From positions 1 through 49,785 of the forward strand of contig NZ_SUNI01000021.1 of assembly GCF_005048225.1 (NCBI RefSeq): DNA of 49,785 nt, written 5' to 3'. The notes under the pieces are model-generated. The model made no database searches and was not told where the DNA came from. It saw only the letters and a program-made list of their open reading frames with translations. A program made the translations under genes and the position numbers. Source of the DNA: Paracoccus gahaiensis. Its GTDB lineage: Bacteria > Pseudomonadota > Alphaproteobacteria > Rhodobacterales > Rhodobacteraceae. Positions 7,814 to 19,126 of this stretch are shown here, one piece after another (positions within the stretch are counted from its first letter, which is position 1; each line of letters begins with the position of its first letter).

Positions 7814-7868
7814 GCACCGGGGATGCACCGGGGCGGCACCGCCTGTGCACAGGGCGTACACCGGGTGC
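7814..7868. repeat. Five-unit tandem array with 11-bp period
   Basis: Consecutive 11-bp units start at 7814, 7825, 7836, 7847 and 7858: GCACCGGGGAT, GCACCGGGGCG, GCACCGCCTGT, GCACAGGGCGT and ACACCGGGTGC. The period is not a multiple of three, and no convincing gene covers it. It fills the gap between the 3' ends of the MFS gene and panB (7717-7902), where I find no coding sequence. Confidence 0.6.
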
Positions 7869-7902
7869 GGGCGTTGCGGGACCGTCAGGAACGGCGCCCG
7901 GG

Positions 7903-8712
7903 TCAGCGGTAGAGGTTGTCGGGGCCCGGGAAGCTGCGGTCGCGGACGGCCTGCGCATAGGCGGCGATGGCCTCATCGGTGCGGGGGCCCAGATCGCCGA
8001 ATTTCTGCACGAAGCGCGGCACGCGGCCCGACAGGCCCAGCATGTCGTCCAGGACCAGGATCTGGCCGTCGCAGCAGGCGGAGGCGCCGATGCCGATGGT
8101 CGGGATGGCGACGGCCTCGGTCAGCCGGTCGGCCAGTGCCTCGGTCACGCCTTCGATGACGACCGAGAAGGCGCCGGCCTCGGCCACCGCCTGGGCATCG
8201 GCCAGATGGGCGGGCCAGGTGGCCTGATCGCGGCCCTGCGTCCTGAAGCCGCCCAGCGTGTTGGTCGATTGGGGCGTCAGGCCGATATGGGCCATGACCG
8301 GGATGCCGCGATCGGTCAGGAAGCGGATGCTGGGGGCCATGCGGGCGCCCCCCTCCAGCTTGACCGCGCCGGCGCCGGTCTCGGCCATCACCCGGGCGGC
8401 GTTGCGGAAGGCCTGCTCGGGGCTTTCCTCGTAGCTGCCGAAGGGCATGTCGATGACGACCAGCGCGCGGGCGCTGCCGCGCATGACCGCCTGCCCGTGC
8501 AGGATCATCATCTCCAAGGTGACGCCGAGGGTCGAGGGCAGGCCGTGGACGACCATGCCAAGGCTGTCGCCGACCAGGATCACCTCGGCATGGGGATCGA
8601 CCGCGGCGGCCATGGGCGCGCTGTAGGCGGTCAGCGCGACGATGGGCGTGTCGCCCTTGCGGGCGGCGATCTGGGGGGCGGTGATGCGGCGGATGGTTGC
8701 ATGGGTGGACAT
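7903..8712 (-). CDS. panB: 3-methyl-2-oxobutanoate hydroxymethyltransferase
   Basis: Transfers a hydroxymethyl group from 5,10-methylene-THF to 2-oxoisovalerate to make ketopantoate, the committed step to pantothenate. The ~269-aa product is a TIM-barrel enzyme with metal-binding motif [13 protein letters not shown], substrate loop [29 protein letters not shown] and [22 protein letters not shown], all typical of PanB. Two in-frame ATGs compete: 8718 (MPMSTH) has AGGGA directly abutting it, while 8712 (MSTHATIR) has the same AGGGA six bases away, so I prefer 8712. The gene follows panC by a few bases and is read in the same direction, forming a panC-panB operon. Confidence 0.95.
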   Translation of the reverse strand: MSTHATIRRITAPQIAARKGDTPIVALTAYSAPMAAAVDPHAEVILVGDSLGMVVHGLPSTLGVTLEMMILHGQAVMRGSARALVVIDMPFGSYEESPEQAFRNAARVMAETGAGAVKLEGGARMAPSIRFLTDRGIPVMAHIGLTPQSTNTLGGFRTQGRDQATWPAHLADAQAVAEAGAFSVVIEGVTEALADRLTEAVAIPTIGIGASACCDGQILVLDDMLGLSGRVPRFVQKFGDLGPRTDEAIAAYAQAVRDRSFPGPDNLYR

Positions 8713-8721
8713 GGGCATTCC

Positions 8722-9567
8722 CTATGGATGGGCGACGCGCTGGTCGATCAGCAGCACCTCGCCGAAGCGGACGGCCAGCAGGATCACCACGGGGCGGTCC
8801 AGCGTGGCGACGCGCGACAGGTCGCCCGCGTCGCGGATGTCGATGGAGCGGATCTGGCCCCGGGGCTCGGCCGCCAGCAGCGTGCGGATCGCGCGGCGCA
8901 GGGCGGCGGGCGTCGTGCCTTGGGCGACCATCGCCTGCGCCCGGTCCAGGGCGCGGGCCAGCACGGGGGCGGCCACGCGATCCTCGGGCGAAAGGCGCTG
9001 GTTGCGCGAGGACAGCGCCAGCCCGTCGGCATCGCGCACGGTGGGTCCGGCCAGGACCTGCACGGGGATGTCCAGATCCGCGACCATCTGCCGGATCAGG
9101 GTCAGCTGCTGATAGTCCTTTTCCCCGAAGACCGCCGCCTGCGGCTGGATGATGTTGAAGAGCTTGGTCACCACCGTCGCCACGCCGCGGAAATGGCCGG
9201 GCCGCAGCCGCCCCATCAGCATGCGCCCCAGGCCCGTGACCTCGACCTGGGTCTGCGCGCCGGGGCGGTAGATGTCGGCGACCTGCGGCAGGAAGACCGC
9301 GTCGCAGCCCGCGCCCGCCAGCAGGTCCAGATCCTGCGCCTCGGACCGGGGGTATTTGTCCAGATCCTCGGATGCGCCGAATTGCGTGGGGTTGACGAAG
9401 ATCGAGGTGACGACCCGGCCGCCGCCCTGCGCCTCCAGCCAGTCGCGGGCGCGGGTGACCAGCGACAGATGGCCCGGATGCAGCGCGCCCATGGTGGGGA
9501 CCAGCGCCACGCGGCCAGCGTCTTGGCGCCAGTCGCGCATGGCCTGCGTGCTGCGGCAGATCTGCAT
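8722..9567 (-). CDS. panC: Pantoate--beta-alanine ligase (pantothenate synthetase)
   Basis: Joins pantoate and beta-alanine with ATP to give pantothenate. The 281-aa product has the nucleotidyltransferase signatures VPTMGALHPGHLSLV (HxGH-like, near residues 24-38), SIFVNPTQFG, GHFRGVATVV, FGEKDYQQL and SSRNQRLS (KMSKS-like). I take the ATG at 9565-9567 (MQICRSTQAM) because it follows AGGGGGG with good spacing; an upstream ATG at 9675 would add 36 non-conserved residues across the promoter. It is the first gene of panC-panB and diverges from the large flavoprotein gene. Confidence 0.95.
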   Translation of the reverse strand: MQICRSTQAMRDWRQDAGRVALVPTMGALHPGHLSLVTRARDWLEAQGGGRVVTSIFVNPTQFGASEDLDKYPRSEAQDLDLLAGAGCDAVFLPQVADIYRPGAQTQVEVTGLGRMLMGRLRPGHFRGVATVVTKLFNIIQPQAAVFGEKDYQQLTLIRQMVADLDIPVQVLAGPTVRDADGLALSSRNQRLSPEDRVAAPVLARALDRAQAMVAQGTTPAALRRAIRTLLAAEPRGQIRSIDIRDAGDLSRVATLDRPVVILLAVRFGEVLLIDQRVAHP

Positions 9568-9592
9568 GAGGGCCCCCCTGGAAACGTGGCGC

Positions 9593-9621
9593 AACCTAGC
9601 GGCGGGGCCGGGCATGGGCAA
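9593..9621 (-). promoter_or_regulatory. Candidate panCB promoter
   Basis: Read on the minus strand, TTGCCC (9616-9621) and TAGGTT (9593-9598) are separated by 17 bp, 25 bases before the panC ATG. The same TTGC / TAG pattern recurs before dut, pyc and tRNA-Gly. Confidence 0.45.
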
Positions 9622-9636
9622 GGCCATGTCGTTTTT

Positions 9637-9655
9637 CGCCCGCATGTGTCGGGCG
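9637..9655. promoter_or_regulatory. Inverted repeat between panC and the flavoprotein gene
   Basis: CGCCCG (9637-9642) and CGGGCG (9650-9655) flank a 7-base spacer, just upstream of the panC -35 and in the shared divergent promoter region (9568-9719). It may be a regulator site; nothing in the sequence identifies the regulator. Confidence 0.25.
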
Positions 9656-9719
9656 CCTTGGACGCCACGTCGCAAGGATGGGGCATCACAGGGAAAATCG
9701 GTCCAGATGAGGTCACGGG

Positions 9720-12212
9720 ATGAAGTCGCAGGTGAAGGTTCTTGTCGTCGGAGGCGGCGCCGTGGGCTGCGGGATCGCGCTGCATCTGGCCCGCGCGGGC
9801 TGGGAGACGCTGCTGGTCGAGCGCGACGAGCTGACCGCCGGGTCCACCTGGCATGCGGCGGGGCTGCTGCCCCTGTTCAACATGGGTTATGCGACCAGCC
9901 ATATCCACGATTACTCGGTCAGGCTTTATGCGGGGCTGGAGGCCGAGACGGGGCTGAACGCGGGCTTCACCCGCTGCGGCAACCTGCGGATGGCGCAGAC
10001 GGACGAACGGATGGACGAATACATGCTGTATTCCGCCACCGCCGAGACGGTGGGGATCGAGCATCAGTTCCTGACCCCCGCCCAGATTCGCGACCGCTGG
10101 CCCTTGGTGCGGACCGAGGATCTGAAGGGCGCGCTGTTCCATCCGACCGACGGCTATATCAACCCCGCCGACGTGACCCAGGCCATGGCCAAGGGCGCGC
10201 GCATGGCGGGATGCAGCATCGAGCGCAAGATCCAGGTGAACGGCTATCGCTGGACCGGGTCCGACTGGGTCGTGACGGTCGAGCGGATGGTCGAGAAGGG
10301 CGGCAACCTGATCCCCTCGGGCGAGGTCTTCGAGATCCGCGCCGAGCATGTGGTGACCGCGACGGGCAACCATGCGCAGCGCACGGCGCGGCTGCTGGGC
10401 ATCCGCATCCCCGCGATCCCGGTCGAGCACCAGTTCATCGTGACCGAGCCGGACCCCGCGCTGATGCGCTGGCGGGCCGAGGGCAATCCCGAGCATCCGG
10501 TGCTGCGCGACGCGGACGCCAAGTGGTATCTGCGCGAGGAGCGGGGCGGCTGGATCCTGGGCCCCTATGAGAAGGGCGCCCCGGCGCGCTTCCCCTATGG
10601 CGTGCCCGACAGCTTCCGCGCCGATCTGTTCCCCCTGGATCTGGAGCGGATCGAGGAGGAGTACATGGCGATGATCCACCGCATCCCGACCAGCGAAACG
10701 GTGGGGCTCAAGGACGATTTCAACGGGCCGATCTGCTACACGCCGGACGGGAACCCTCTGGTCGGGCCCGCGCCGGGCCTGCGCAACATGTGGCTGGCCG
10801 AGGGGTTCAGCTTCGGCATCACCGCCGCCGGGGGGGTGGGGCATTATCTGGCGCAGATGATGGTCGAGGGCGAGGCCGAGATCGACATGGCGTCTTTGGA
10901 CCCGCGCCGGTTCGGGGACTGGATGACCACCGAATATGCGGTGAAGAAGAACGAGGAGGCCTATGAGAACGTCTTCGTGCTGCATCACCCGGATGAGGAG
11001 CGGGGGGCGGCGCGGCCGCTGCGGACCTCGCCCGCCTATGACCGGCAGGCGGCGCGGGGCGCGCAATTCGGGCAGGTGAACGGGTGGGAGCGGCCGAATT
11101 ACTATGCGCCGATGGGGTTTGACGACCATGACAGCCGCAGCTTCCGGCGCGGCGGCTGGTGGCAATATGCCAAGGCCGAGGCCGAGGCGGTGCGGTCCAC
11201 GGCAGGGCTGGTCGATGCGACGGCTTTCGCCAAGCATGTGGTGACCGGGCCGGGGGCGACGGCGTTCCTCGATTGGCTGACGACCAACAAACTGCCCAAG
11301 GTGGGGCGGATCAACCTGACCTATGCGCTGACCGAGGCGGGCACGGTGCGGACGGAATACACGATCGTGCGGCGGGGCGAGCAGGATTACTATCTGGTCT
11401 CGGCGGGGGCCTGGACGGATTACGACCGCGATCACCTGGTGAAATCGGCCGAGGATTTCATGGCCGCGGGCGGGGCCTTCGTGGCGGTGCAGGACGTGAC
11501 GACGCAATGGGGCGTCTTCGCCATCGCCGGGCCGCAGTCGCGCGCGGTGCTGGCGCAGCTGGTCCGGGATGCCGAGCCGGAGACGGCCCTGTCCAACAAG
11601 CGCTTTCCCTGGCTGTCGATGCGGCGGATCGAGCTGGGCATGGTGCCGGTCATGGCCATCCGCGTCGCCTATACCGGCGAGCTGGGATGGGAGCTGCACC
11701 ACCCGATCGAGATGCAGAACCACCTGTTCGACCGGCTGATGGAGGCGGGCGAGCCCCTGGGCCTGACGCTGGTCGGCGCGCGGGCTCAGAACTGGTTGCG
11801 CCAGGAGAAGTCCTATCGCGCCTTCGGGACCGAGCTTGGCCGCGATGCCACGCCGCTGGAGGCCGGGCTGGACCGCTTCGTGGACCTGTCGAAGGAGTTC
11901 CGGGGCAAGGCGGCGATGGAGGGCAAGGGGATCCGGTCGCTCTGCGTCACGCTGCGCATCGACGGGCCGGCGGATGCCGATCCCTGGGGGCGCGAGGGGC
12001 TGTTCCTGGACGGCGAGAAGGTCGGGCGGCTGACCTCGGGCGGGTATTCGGTGGCTTTCGGGCAGCAGATCGGCATGGGCTATGTCCGGCCCGACCTGGC
12101 GGTGCCGGGGACGAGGTTGCAGGTGCGGATGTTCCGCGCGCTGCATGACGCGGTGGTGACCGAGGACAGCCCGCATGATCCGCAGAATGCGCGGATCCGG
12201 GTCGATGGGTGA
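9720..12212 (+). CDS. FAD-dependent oxidoreductase with GcvT domain (dimethylglycine/sarcosine dehydrogenase family)
   Basis: Probably oxidises an N-methylated glycine derivative (dimethylglycine or sarcosine), passing the one-carbon unit to tetrahydrofolate. The 830-aa product is the usual two-part enzyme. The N-terminal DAO-type FAD domain has GGGAVGCGIALH at 11-22 and GSTWHAAGL, where His45 matches the histidine that binds FAD covalently in mammalian DMGDH. The C-terminal half has GcvT/folate-binding segments such as STAGLVDATAFAKHVVTGP, YTGELGWELHHP and the closing barrel with SGGYSVAFGQQIGMGYV. No gcv or other methylamine genes flank it, so substrate is not settled by context. It diverges from panC; GAGGTCACGGG precedes the ATG. 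Closely related family members act on other N-methyl amines. Confidence 0.88.
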   Translation: MKSQVKVLVVGGGAVGCGIALHLARAGWETLLVERDELTAGSTWHAAGLLPLFNMGYATSHIHDYSVRLYAGLEAETGLNAGFTRCGNLRMAQTDERMDEYMLYSATAETVGIEHQFLTPAQIRDRWPLVRTEDLKGALFHPTDGYINPADVTQAMAKGARMAGCSIERKIQVNGYRWTGSDWVVTVERMVEKGGNLIPSGEVFEIRAEHVVTATGNHAQRTARLLGIRIPAIPVEHQFIVTEPDPALMRWRAEGNPEHPVLRDADAKWYLREERGGWILGPYEKGAPARFPYGVPDSFRADLFPLDLERIEEEYMAMIHRIPTSETVGLKDDFNGPICYTPDGNPLVGPAPGLRNMWLAEGFSFGITAAGGVGHYLAQMMVEGEAEIDMASLDPRRFGDWMTTEYAVKKNEEAYENVFVLHHPDEERGAARPLRTSPAYDRQAARGAQFGQVNGWERPNYYAPMGFDDHDSRSFRRGGWWQYAKAEAEAVRSTAGLVDATAFAKHVVTGPGATAFLDWLTTNKLPKVGRINLTYALTEAGTVRTEYTIVRRGEQDYYLVSAGAWTDYDRDHLVKSAEDFMAAGGAFVAVQDVTTQWGVFAIAGPQSRAVLAQLVRDAEPETALSNKRFPWLSMRRIELGMVPVMAIRVAYTGELGWELHHPIEMQNHLFDRLMEAGEPLGLTLVGARAQNWLRQEKSYRAFGTELGRDATPLEAGLDRFVDLSKEFRGKAAMEGKGIRSLCVTLRIDGPADADPWGREGLFLDGEKVGRLTSGGYSVAFGQQIGMGYVRPDLAVPGTRLQVRMFRALHDAVVTEDSPHDPQNARIRVDG

Positions 12213-12239
12213 GGCCCTGGTCGGGCGGTGAGGGAGGAA

Positions 12240-12304
12240 GGGGGGCCTTGCGCCCCCCGTCGCGTGCCGCGACTCCCCCCGCAGGATATTTTTGCCAAGA
12301 TGAA
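12240..12304 (+). repeat. GGATATTT intergenic element, copy B (GCCAAGATGAA tail)
   Basis: Hairpin GGGGGGC (12240-12246) with GCCCCCC (12252-12258), then GTCGCG-TGC-CGCGAC (12259-12273), a C-run, and the core GCAGGATATTTTT with tail GCCAAGATGAA (12281-12304). It lies directly downstream of the flavoprotein gene. Its two-hairpin head is almost identical to copy E. Confidence 0.8.
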
Positions 12305-12333
12305 TTGGGGGGCTGGAGATGGGGGGCAAATGC

Positions 12334-12363
12334 AAAAGGCCGGACCCTTGGGTCCGGCCTTTT
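12334..12363. terminator. Strong bidirectional terminator beside tRNA-Gly
   Basis: A near-perfect palindrome with A4/T4 ends: arm 12334-12347 pairs with 12350-12363. It lies 6 bp beyond the 3' end of the minus-strand tRNA and after the plus-strand flavoprotein gene, so it can stop transcription from both sides. Confidence 0.85.
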
Positions 12364-12368
12364 TGTGT

Positions 12369-12443
12369 TGGAGCGGGCGAAGAGATTCGAACTCTCGACC
12401 CTAACCTTGGCAAGGTTATGCTCTACCCCTGAGCTACGCCCGC
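12369..12443 (-). tRNA. tRNA-Gly (anticodon GCC)
   Basis: On the minus strand the acceptor GCGGGCG (12437-12443) pairs with CGCCCGC (12373-12379), with discriminator T and an encoded CCA at 12369-12371. The D arm has AGCTCAGGGGTAGAGC. The anticodon stem-loop AACCTTGCCAAGGTT carries GCC, and the T arm has AGAGTTCGAATCTCT. Length is 75 bases including CCA, and all four arms fold. It decodes GGC and GGU. Confidence 0.97.
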
Positions 12444-12494
12444 GCTCCGTACCTGTGGCATCCCGGTTGGACCGTTCCGCCTTCGGTGAGCGGT

Positions 12495-12523
12495 GATCTA
12501 AGGGAGGGCGCGCGGGGCTGCAA
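12495..12523 (-). promoter_or_regulatory. Candidate tRNA-Gly promoter
   Basis: On the minus strand TTGCAG (12518-12523) and TAGATC (12495-12500) are 17 bp apart, about 50 bases before the tRNA 5' end. Confidence 0.4.
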
Positions 12524-12556
12524 GGGAAAAAACGACCTAAGGCGTCATTTTTTCCC
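12524..12556 (-). terminator. Probable uvrA terminator
   Basis: GGGAAAAAA (12524-12532) pairs with TTTTTTCCC (12548-12556). An inner GAC/GTC is separated by one mismatch. On the minus strand the arm ends in a six-T run, 13 bases after the uvrA stop codon. Confidence 0.7.
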
Positions 12557-12568
12557 CGGCAGGCGGGG

Positions 12569-15430
<2,862 letters not shown>

Positions 15431-15453
15431 GCGTGCCCCTTTGACCGCTGCCA

Positions 15454-15481
15454 CAGATAGGGACGCTTGGGCGAAAAGCAA
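15454..15481 (-). promoter_or_regulatory. Candidate uvrA promoter
   Basis: On the minus strand TTGCTT (15476-15481) and TATCTG (15454-15459) are 16 bp apart, 23 bases before the uvrA ATG. The SOS half-sites directly abut the -35 on its upstream side. Confidence 0.45.
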
Positions 15482-15507
15482 GTTCCATTTGTGAACATAC
15501 GCGGAAC
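15482..15507 (-). promoter_or_regulatory. LexA (SOS) box of uvrA
   Basis: On the minus strand GTTC-N7-GTTC is present exactly (plus-strand GAAC at 15493-15496 and 15504-15507). This is the LexA site established for Rhodobacter sphaeroides and other alphaproteobacteria. A third half-site, GTTC at 15482-15485 in inverted orientation, keeps the same 11-bp spacing and touches the candidate -35. Repression by LexA would block polymerase. Confidence 0.8.
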
Positions 15508-15548
15508 ATGGCGGGTCTGCACCCAAGGTCGCGCGTGATCACGGGCAC

Positions 15549-15576
15549 TTGCGCTGCACTGCGGCAGGGCTAGGAT
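15549..15576 (+). promoter_or_regulatory. Candidate pyc promoter
   Basis: TTGCGC (15549-15554) and TAGGAT (15571-15576) are 16 bp apart, 30 bases before the pyc ATG. Confidence 0.45.
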
Positions 15577-15606
15577 GCGGCAATCAGTCATAGGGGGACC
15601 CGCGCC

Positions 15607-18600
15607 ATGTTCAAGAAAATCCTGATCGCGAACCGGGGCGAGATCGCCATCCGCGTCATGCGCGCGGCCAACGAGCTGGGCAAGAAGACGGTCGCCGTCT
15701 ATGCCGAGGAGGACAAGCTGGGCCTGCACCGCTTCAAGGCGGACGAGGCCTATCGGATCGGCGAGGGGATGGGGCCGGTGGCGGCCTATCTGTCCATCCC
15801 CGAGATCATCCGCGTGGCCAAGCTGGCGGGCGCGGACGCGATCCATCCGGGCTATGGGCTGCTGTCCGAGAACCCCGATTTCGTGGATGCCTGTTTCGAG
15901 GCCGGGATCACCTTCATCGGGCCGCGTGCCGACACCATGCGCGCGCTCGGCGACAAGGCCAGCGCGCGGCGGGTGGCGATCCAGGCGGGTGTGCCGGTCA
16001 TCCCGGCGACCGAGGTGCTGGGCGAGGATTTCGACGTCATCAAGGCTGAGGCGGCCGAGGTCGGCTATCCGCTGATGCTGAAGGCCTCCTGGGGCGGCGG
16101 CGGGCGCGGCATGCGGCCCATCAACAACGAAGGCGAGCTGATCGAGAAGGTCCGCGAGGGGCGCCGCGAGGCCGAGGCGGCCTTCGGCAATGGCGAGGGC
16201 TATCTGGAGAAGATGATCCTGCGCGCCCGCCATGTCGAGGTGCAGCTTCTGGGCGACACGCATGGGGGGCTCTATCACCTCTATGAACGCGACTGCACCG
16301 TGCAGCGCCGCAACCAGAAGGTCGTGGAACGCGCCCCCGCCCCCTATCTGACCGAGGACCAGCGGGCCGAGGTCTGCGCGCTGGCGCTGAAGATCGGCCA
16401 GGCGGTCGGATACCAGAATGCCGGGACCGTCGAGTTCCTGATGGATATGGACAACCAGCAGTTCTACTTCATCGAGGTAAACCCCCGCGTTCAGGTCGAG
16501 CATACCGTGACCGAGGAGGTCACCGGCATCGACATCGTGCAAAGCCAGATCAGGATCGCCGAGGGCGCCACCCTGGCCGAGGCCACGGGGCACGGCGCGC
16601 AGGCCGACATCACCCTGTCGGGCCATGCGCTGCAATGCCGGGTCACGACCGAGGATCCGCAGAACAACTTCATCCCCGATTACGGCCGCATCACCGCCTA
16701 TCGCAGCGCGACCGGCATGGGCATCCGCCTGGACGGCGGCACGGCCTATTCCGGCGGCGTCATCACGCGGTATTACGATTCGCTGCTGGTCAAGGTGACG
16801 GCCTGGGCGCAGACCCCCGATCAGGCGATCAAGCGCATGGACCGGGCTTTGCGCGAGTTCCGCGTGCGGGGGGTCAGCACGAACATCGACTTCGTCATCA
16901 ACCTGCTGAAGCACCCGGTGTTCCTCGACGACACCTATACGACCAAGTTCATCGACACGACGGACGACCTGTTCACCTTTGCCAAGCGGCAGGACCGGGC
17001 GACGCGCATCCTGACCTATCTGGCCGATATCAGCGTGAACGGGCATCCCGAGACGGCGGGGCGGCCTCTGCCGCCCGCGCAGGCGCGCGCGCCGATCCCT
17101 CCGGCCCCCAAGGGCGCGCCCGCGCCGGGCACGCGGCAGATGCTGGAAAGCCAAGGCGCGCAGGCGGTGGCCGACTGGATGGCGGCGCAGACGCAGCTGC
17201 TGATCACCGACACGACCATGCGCGACGGGCACCAGTCGCTGCTGGCGACGCGGATGCGGTCCATCGACATGATCCGCGTGGCACCCAGCTATGCCGCCAA
17301 CCTGCCGCAGCTGTTCTCGGTGGAATGCTGGGGCGGGGCGACCTTCGACGTGGCGTACCGGTTCCTGCAGGAATGCCCGTGGCAGCGGCTGCGCGACATC
17401 CGCGCCAAGATGCCGAACCTGATGACGCAGATGCTGCTGCGGGCCTCGAACGGGGTGGGCTATACCAACTATCCCGACAATGTGGTGCAGTTCTTCGTGA
17501 AGCAGGCGGCCGAGACGGGCGTCGACGTGTTCCGCGTCTTCGACAGCCTGAACTGGGTCGAGAACATGCGCGTGGCCATGGATGCGGTGATCGAGAGCGG
17601 CAAGATCTGCGAGGGCACGGTCTGTTATACCGGCAACATGCTGGACCCCGACCGGGCCAAGTACGACCTGCAGTATTACGTGAAGACCGCGCAGGATCTG
17701 AAGGCCGCTGGCGCGCATGTGCTGGGGCTGAAGGACATGGCGGGGCTGTTGAAGCCGCCCGCCGCGCGCATCCTGATCAAGGCGCTGAAGGAGGAGGTGG
17801 GCCTGCCCATCCATTTCCACACCCATGACACCAGCGGCATGGGCGGGGCGACCATCCTGGCGGCGGCGGATGCGGGCGTCGATGCGGTCGATTGCGCGAT
17901 GGATGCGCTGTCGGGCAATACCAGCCAGCCGACCCTTGGGTCGGTGGTCGAGGCGCTGGCGCAGACCGAGCGCGACACCGGCCTCGATATCGGCGCGGTG
18001 CGCGCGATCAGCAACTATTGGGAGCGGGTGCGCGAAAGCTATGCCGCCTTCGAATCGGGGCTGCAATCGCCCGCCTCCGAGGTCTATCTGCACGAGATGC
18101 CGGGCGGGCAGTTCACCAACCTGAAATCGCAGGCGCGCAGCATGGGGCTGGAGGATCGCTGGCACGAGGTGGCGCAGGCCTATGCCGACGTGAACCGCAT
18201 GTTCGGCGACATCGTCAAGGTCACGCCGTCCTCGAAGGTGGTGGGGGACATGGCGCTGATGATGGTGTCGCAGAACCTGACGCCCGAGGATGTCATGAAT
18301 CCCGAGCGCGACATGTCCTTCCCGGATTCGGTCGTGGACATGATGCGCGGCAATCTGGGCCAGCCTCCGGGCGGCTGGCCGCAGGCGATCCAGGCCAAGG
18401 TGCTGAAGGGCGAGGCCCCGATCACCGACCGCCCCGGCGCGCATCTGGAGCCGGTCGATCTGGAGCAGATCCGCGCCAAGCTGTCCGAGGAGCTGGACGG
18501 CAAGGCCATCGACGACGAGGATCTGAACGGATACCTGATGTATCCCAAGGTCTTCACCGATTACATGGCGCGGCACGAGACCTATGGCCCGGTGCGCACC

Positions 18601-19041
18601 CTGCCCACCCGCACTTTCTTCTACGGCATGGAGCCCGGCGACGAGATCAGCGTCGAGATCGACCCCGGCAAGACGCTGGAGATCCGCCTGCTGACCCTGG
18701 GCGAGACCGACGAGAAGGGCGAGATGAAGGTCTTCTTCGAGCTGAACGGCCAGCCCCGCCAGGTCCGCGTGCCCAACCGCAAGGCGACCGGCACGGCGGC
18801 GGCGCGGCCCAAGGCGGATCCGGCGAACCCCGGCCATGTCGGCGCGCCGATGCCGGGCGTCGTGGCCTCGGTCGCGGTGACGGCGGGCGCCAAGGTCTCG
18901 CAGGGCGACATGCTCCTGACCATCGAGGCGATGAAGATGGAGACCGGCCTGCATGCCGACCGCGACGGCACCATCACCGCCCTGCATGTCACCCCCGGCC
19001 AGCAGATCGACGCCAAGGACCTGCTGGTCGAGATCGGGTGA
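15607..19041 (+). CDS. pyc: Pyruvate carboxylase
   Basis: A biotin enzyme that carboxylates pyruvate to oxaloacetate with ATP and bicarbonate, refilling the TCA cycle. The 1144-aa product has the full single-chain layout. The biotin carboxylase domain is at about 1-450 (KASWGGGGRGMR, and the EVNPRVQVEHTVTE catalytic loop). The carboxyltransferase TIM barrel is at about 530-810 (TTMRDGHQSLLATRMR, GGATFDVAYRFLQECPW, and the LKDMAGLLKP and HFHTHDTSG metal region). A PYC domain follows, and the C-terminal BCCP has EAMKMETG with Lys1110 as the biotinylation site. The BirA ligase that would modify it is encoded after nuoN, at the far end of the nuo cluster. ATG follows AGGGGGACC. Confidence 0.98.
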   Translation: MFKKILIANRGEIAIRVMRAANELGKKTVAVYAEEDKLGLHRFKADEAYRIGEGMGPVAAYLSIPEIIRVAKLAGADAIHPGYGLLSENPDFVDACFEAGITFIGPRADTMRALGDKASARRVAIQAGVPVIPATEVLGEDFDVIKAEAAEVGYPLMLKASWGGGGRGMRPINNEGELIEKVREGRREAEAAFGNGEGYLEKMILRARHVEVQLLGDTHGGLYHLYERDCTVQRRNQKVVERAPAPYLTEDQRAEVCALALKIGQAVGYQNAGTVEFLMDMDNQQFYFIEVNPRVQVEHTVTEEVTGIDIVQSQIRIAEGATLAEATGHGAQADITLSGHALQCRVTTEDPQNNFIPDYGRITAYRSATGMGIRLDGGTAYSGGVITRYYDSLLVKVTAWAQTPDQAIKRMDRALREFRVRGVSTNIDFVINLLKHPVFLDDTYTTKFIDTTDDLFTFAKRQDRATRILTYLADISVNGHPETAGRPLPPAQARAPIPPAPKGAPAPGTRQMLESQGAQAVADWMAAQTQLLITDTTMRDGHQSLLATRMRSIDMIRVAPSYAANLPQLFSVECWGGATFDVAYRFLQECPWQRLRDIRAKMPNLMTQMLLRASNGVGYTNYPDNVVQFFVKQAAETGVDVFRVFDSLNWVENMRVAMDAVIESGKICEGTVCYTGNMLDPDRAKYDLQYYVKTAQDLKAAGAHVLGLKDMAGLLKPPAARILIKALKEEVGLPIHFHTHDTSGMGGATILAAADAGVDAVDCAMDALSGNTSQPTLGSVVEALAQTERDTGLDIGAVRAISNYWERVRESYAAFESGLQSPASEVYLHEMPGGQFTNLKSQARSMGLEDRWHEVAQAYADVNRMFGDIVKVTPSSKVVGDMALMMVSQNLTPEDVMNPERDMSFPDSVVDMMRGNLGQPPGGWPQAIQAKVLKGEAPITDRPGAHLEPVDLEQIRAKLSEELDGKAIDDEDLNGYLMYPKVFTDYMARHETYGPVRTLPTRTFFYGMEPGDEISVEIDPGKTLEIRLLTLGETDEKGEMKVFFELNGQPRQVRVPNRKATGTAAARPKADPANPGHVGAPMPGVVASVAVTAGAKVSQGDMLLTIEAMKMETGLHADRDGTITALHVTPGQQIDAKDLLVEIG

Positions 19042-19052
19042 GGCGGGAGGTC

Positions 19053-19075
19053 GGGCCGGGGCACCTCCCCGGCCC
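19053..19075 (+). terminator. Hairpin after pyc
   Basis: A perfect 9-bp stem GGGCCGGGG / CCCCGGCCC with a five-base loop starts 11 bases after the pyc stop. There is no T-run, so termination may be partial or Rho-assisted. Confidence 0.45.
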
Positions 19076-19126
19076 GGGATGCCGACAATCGAACCAATTC
19101 GCCGCGCCCCTGCGGCCCTGCGCCCG

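Noticed and set aside
4828..7839. Minus-strand open frame of about 1000 codons running antisense to the hydroxyacid dehydrogenase and MFS genes
   Set aside because: Only its last 185 codons (the SH3-like protein) have a signal peptide and domain sense. The rest is His/Arg/Gln-rich mirror sequence of high-GC genes on the other strand.
7741..9723. Plus-strand open frame of about 660 codons across panB and panC
   Set aside because: It is the complement of two well-conserved minus-strand genes; the translation is Gly/His/Gln/Asp-rich without family features.
9216..12413. Minus-strand open frame of about 1060 codons across the flavoprotein gene
   Set aside because: It is antisense to a complete, motif-bearing plus-strand gene and reads into the end of panC in a wrong frame.
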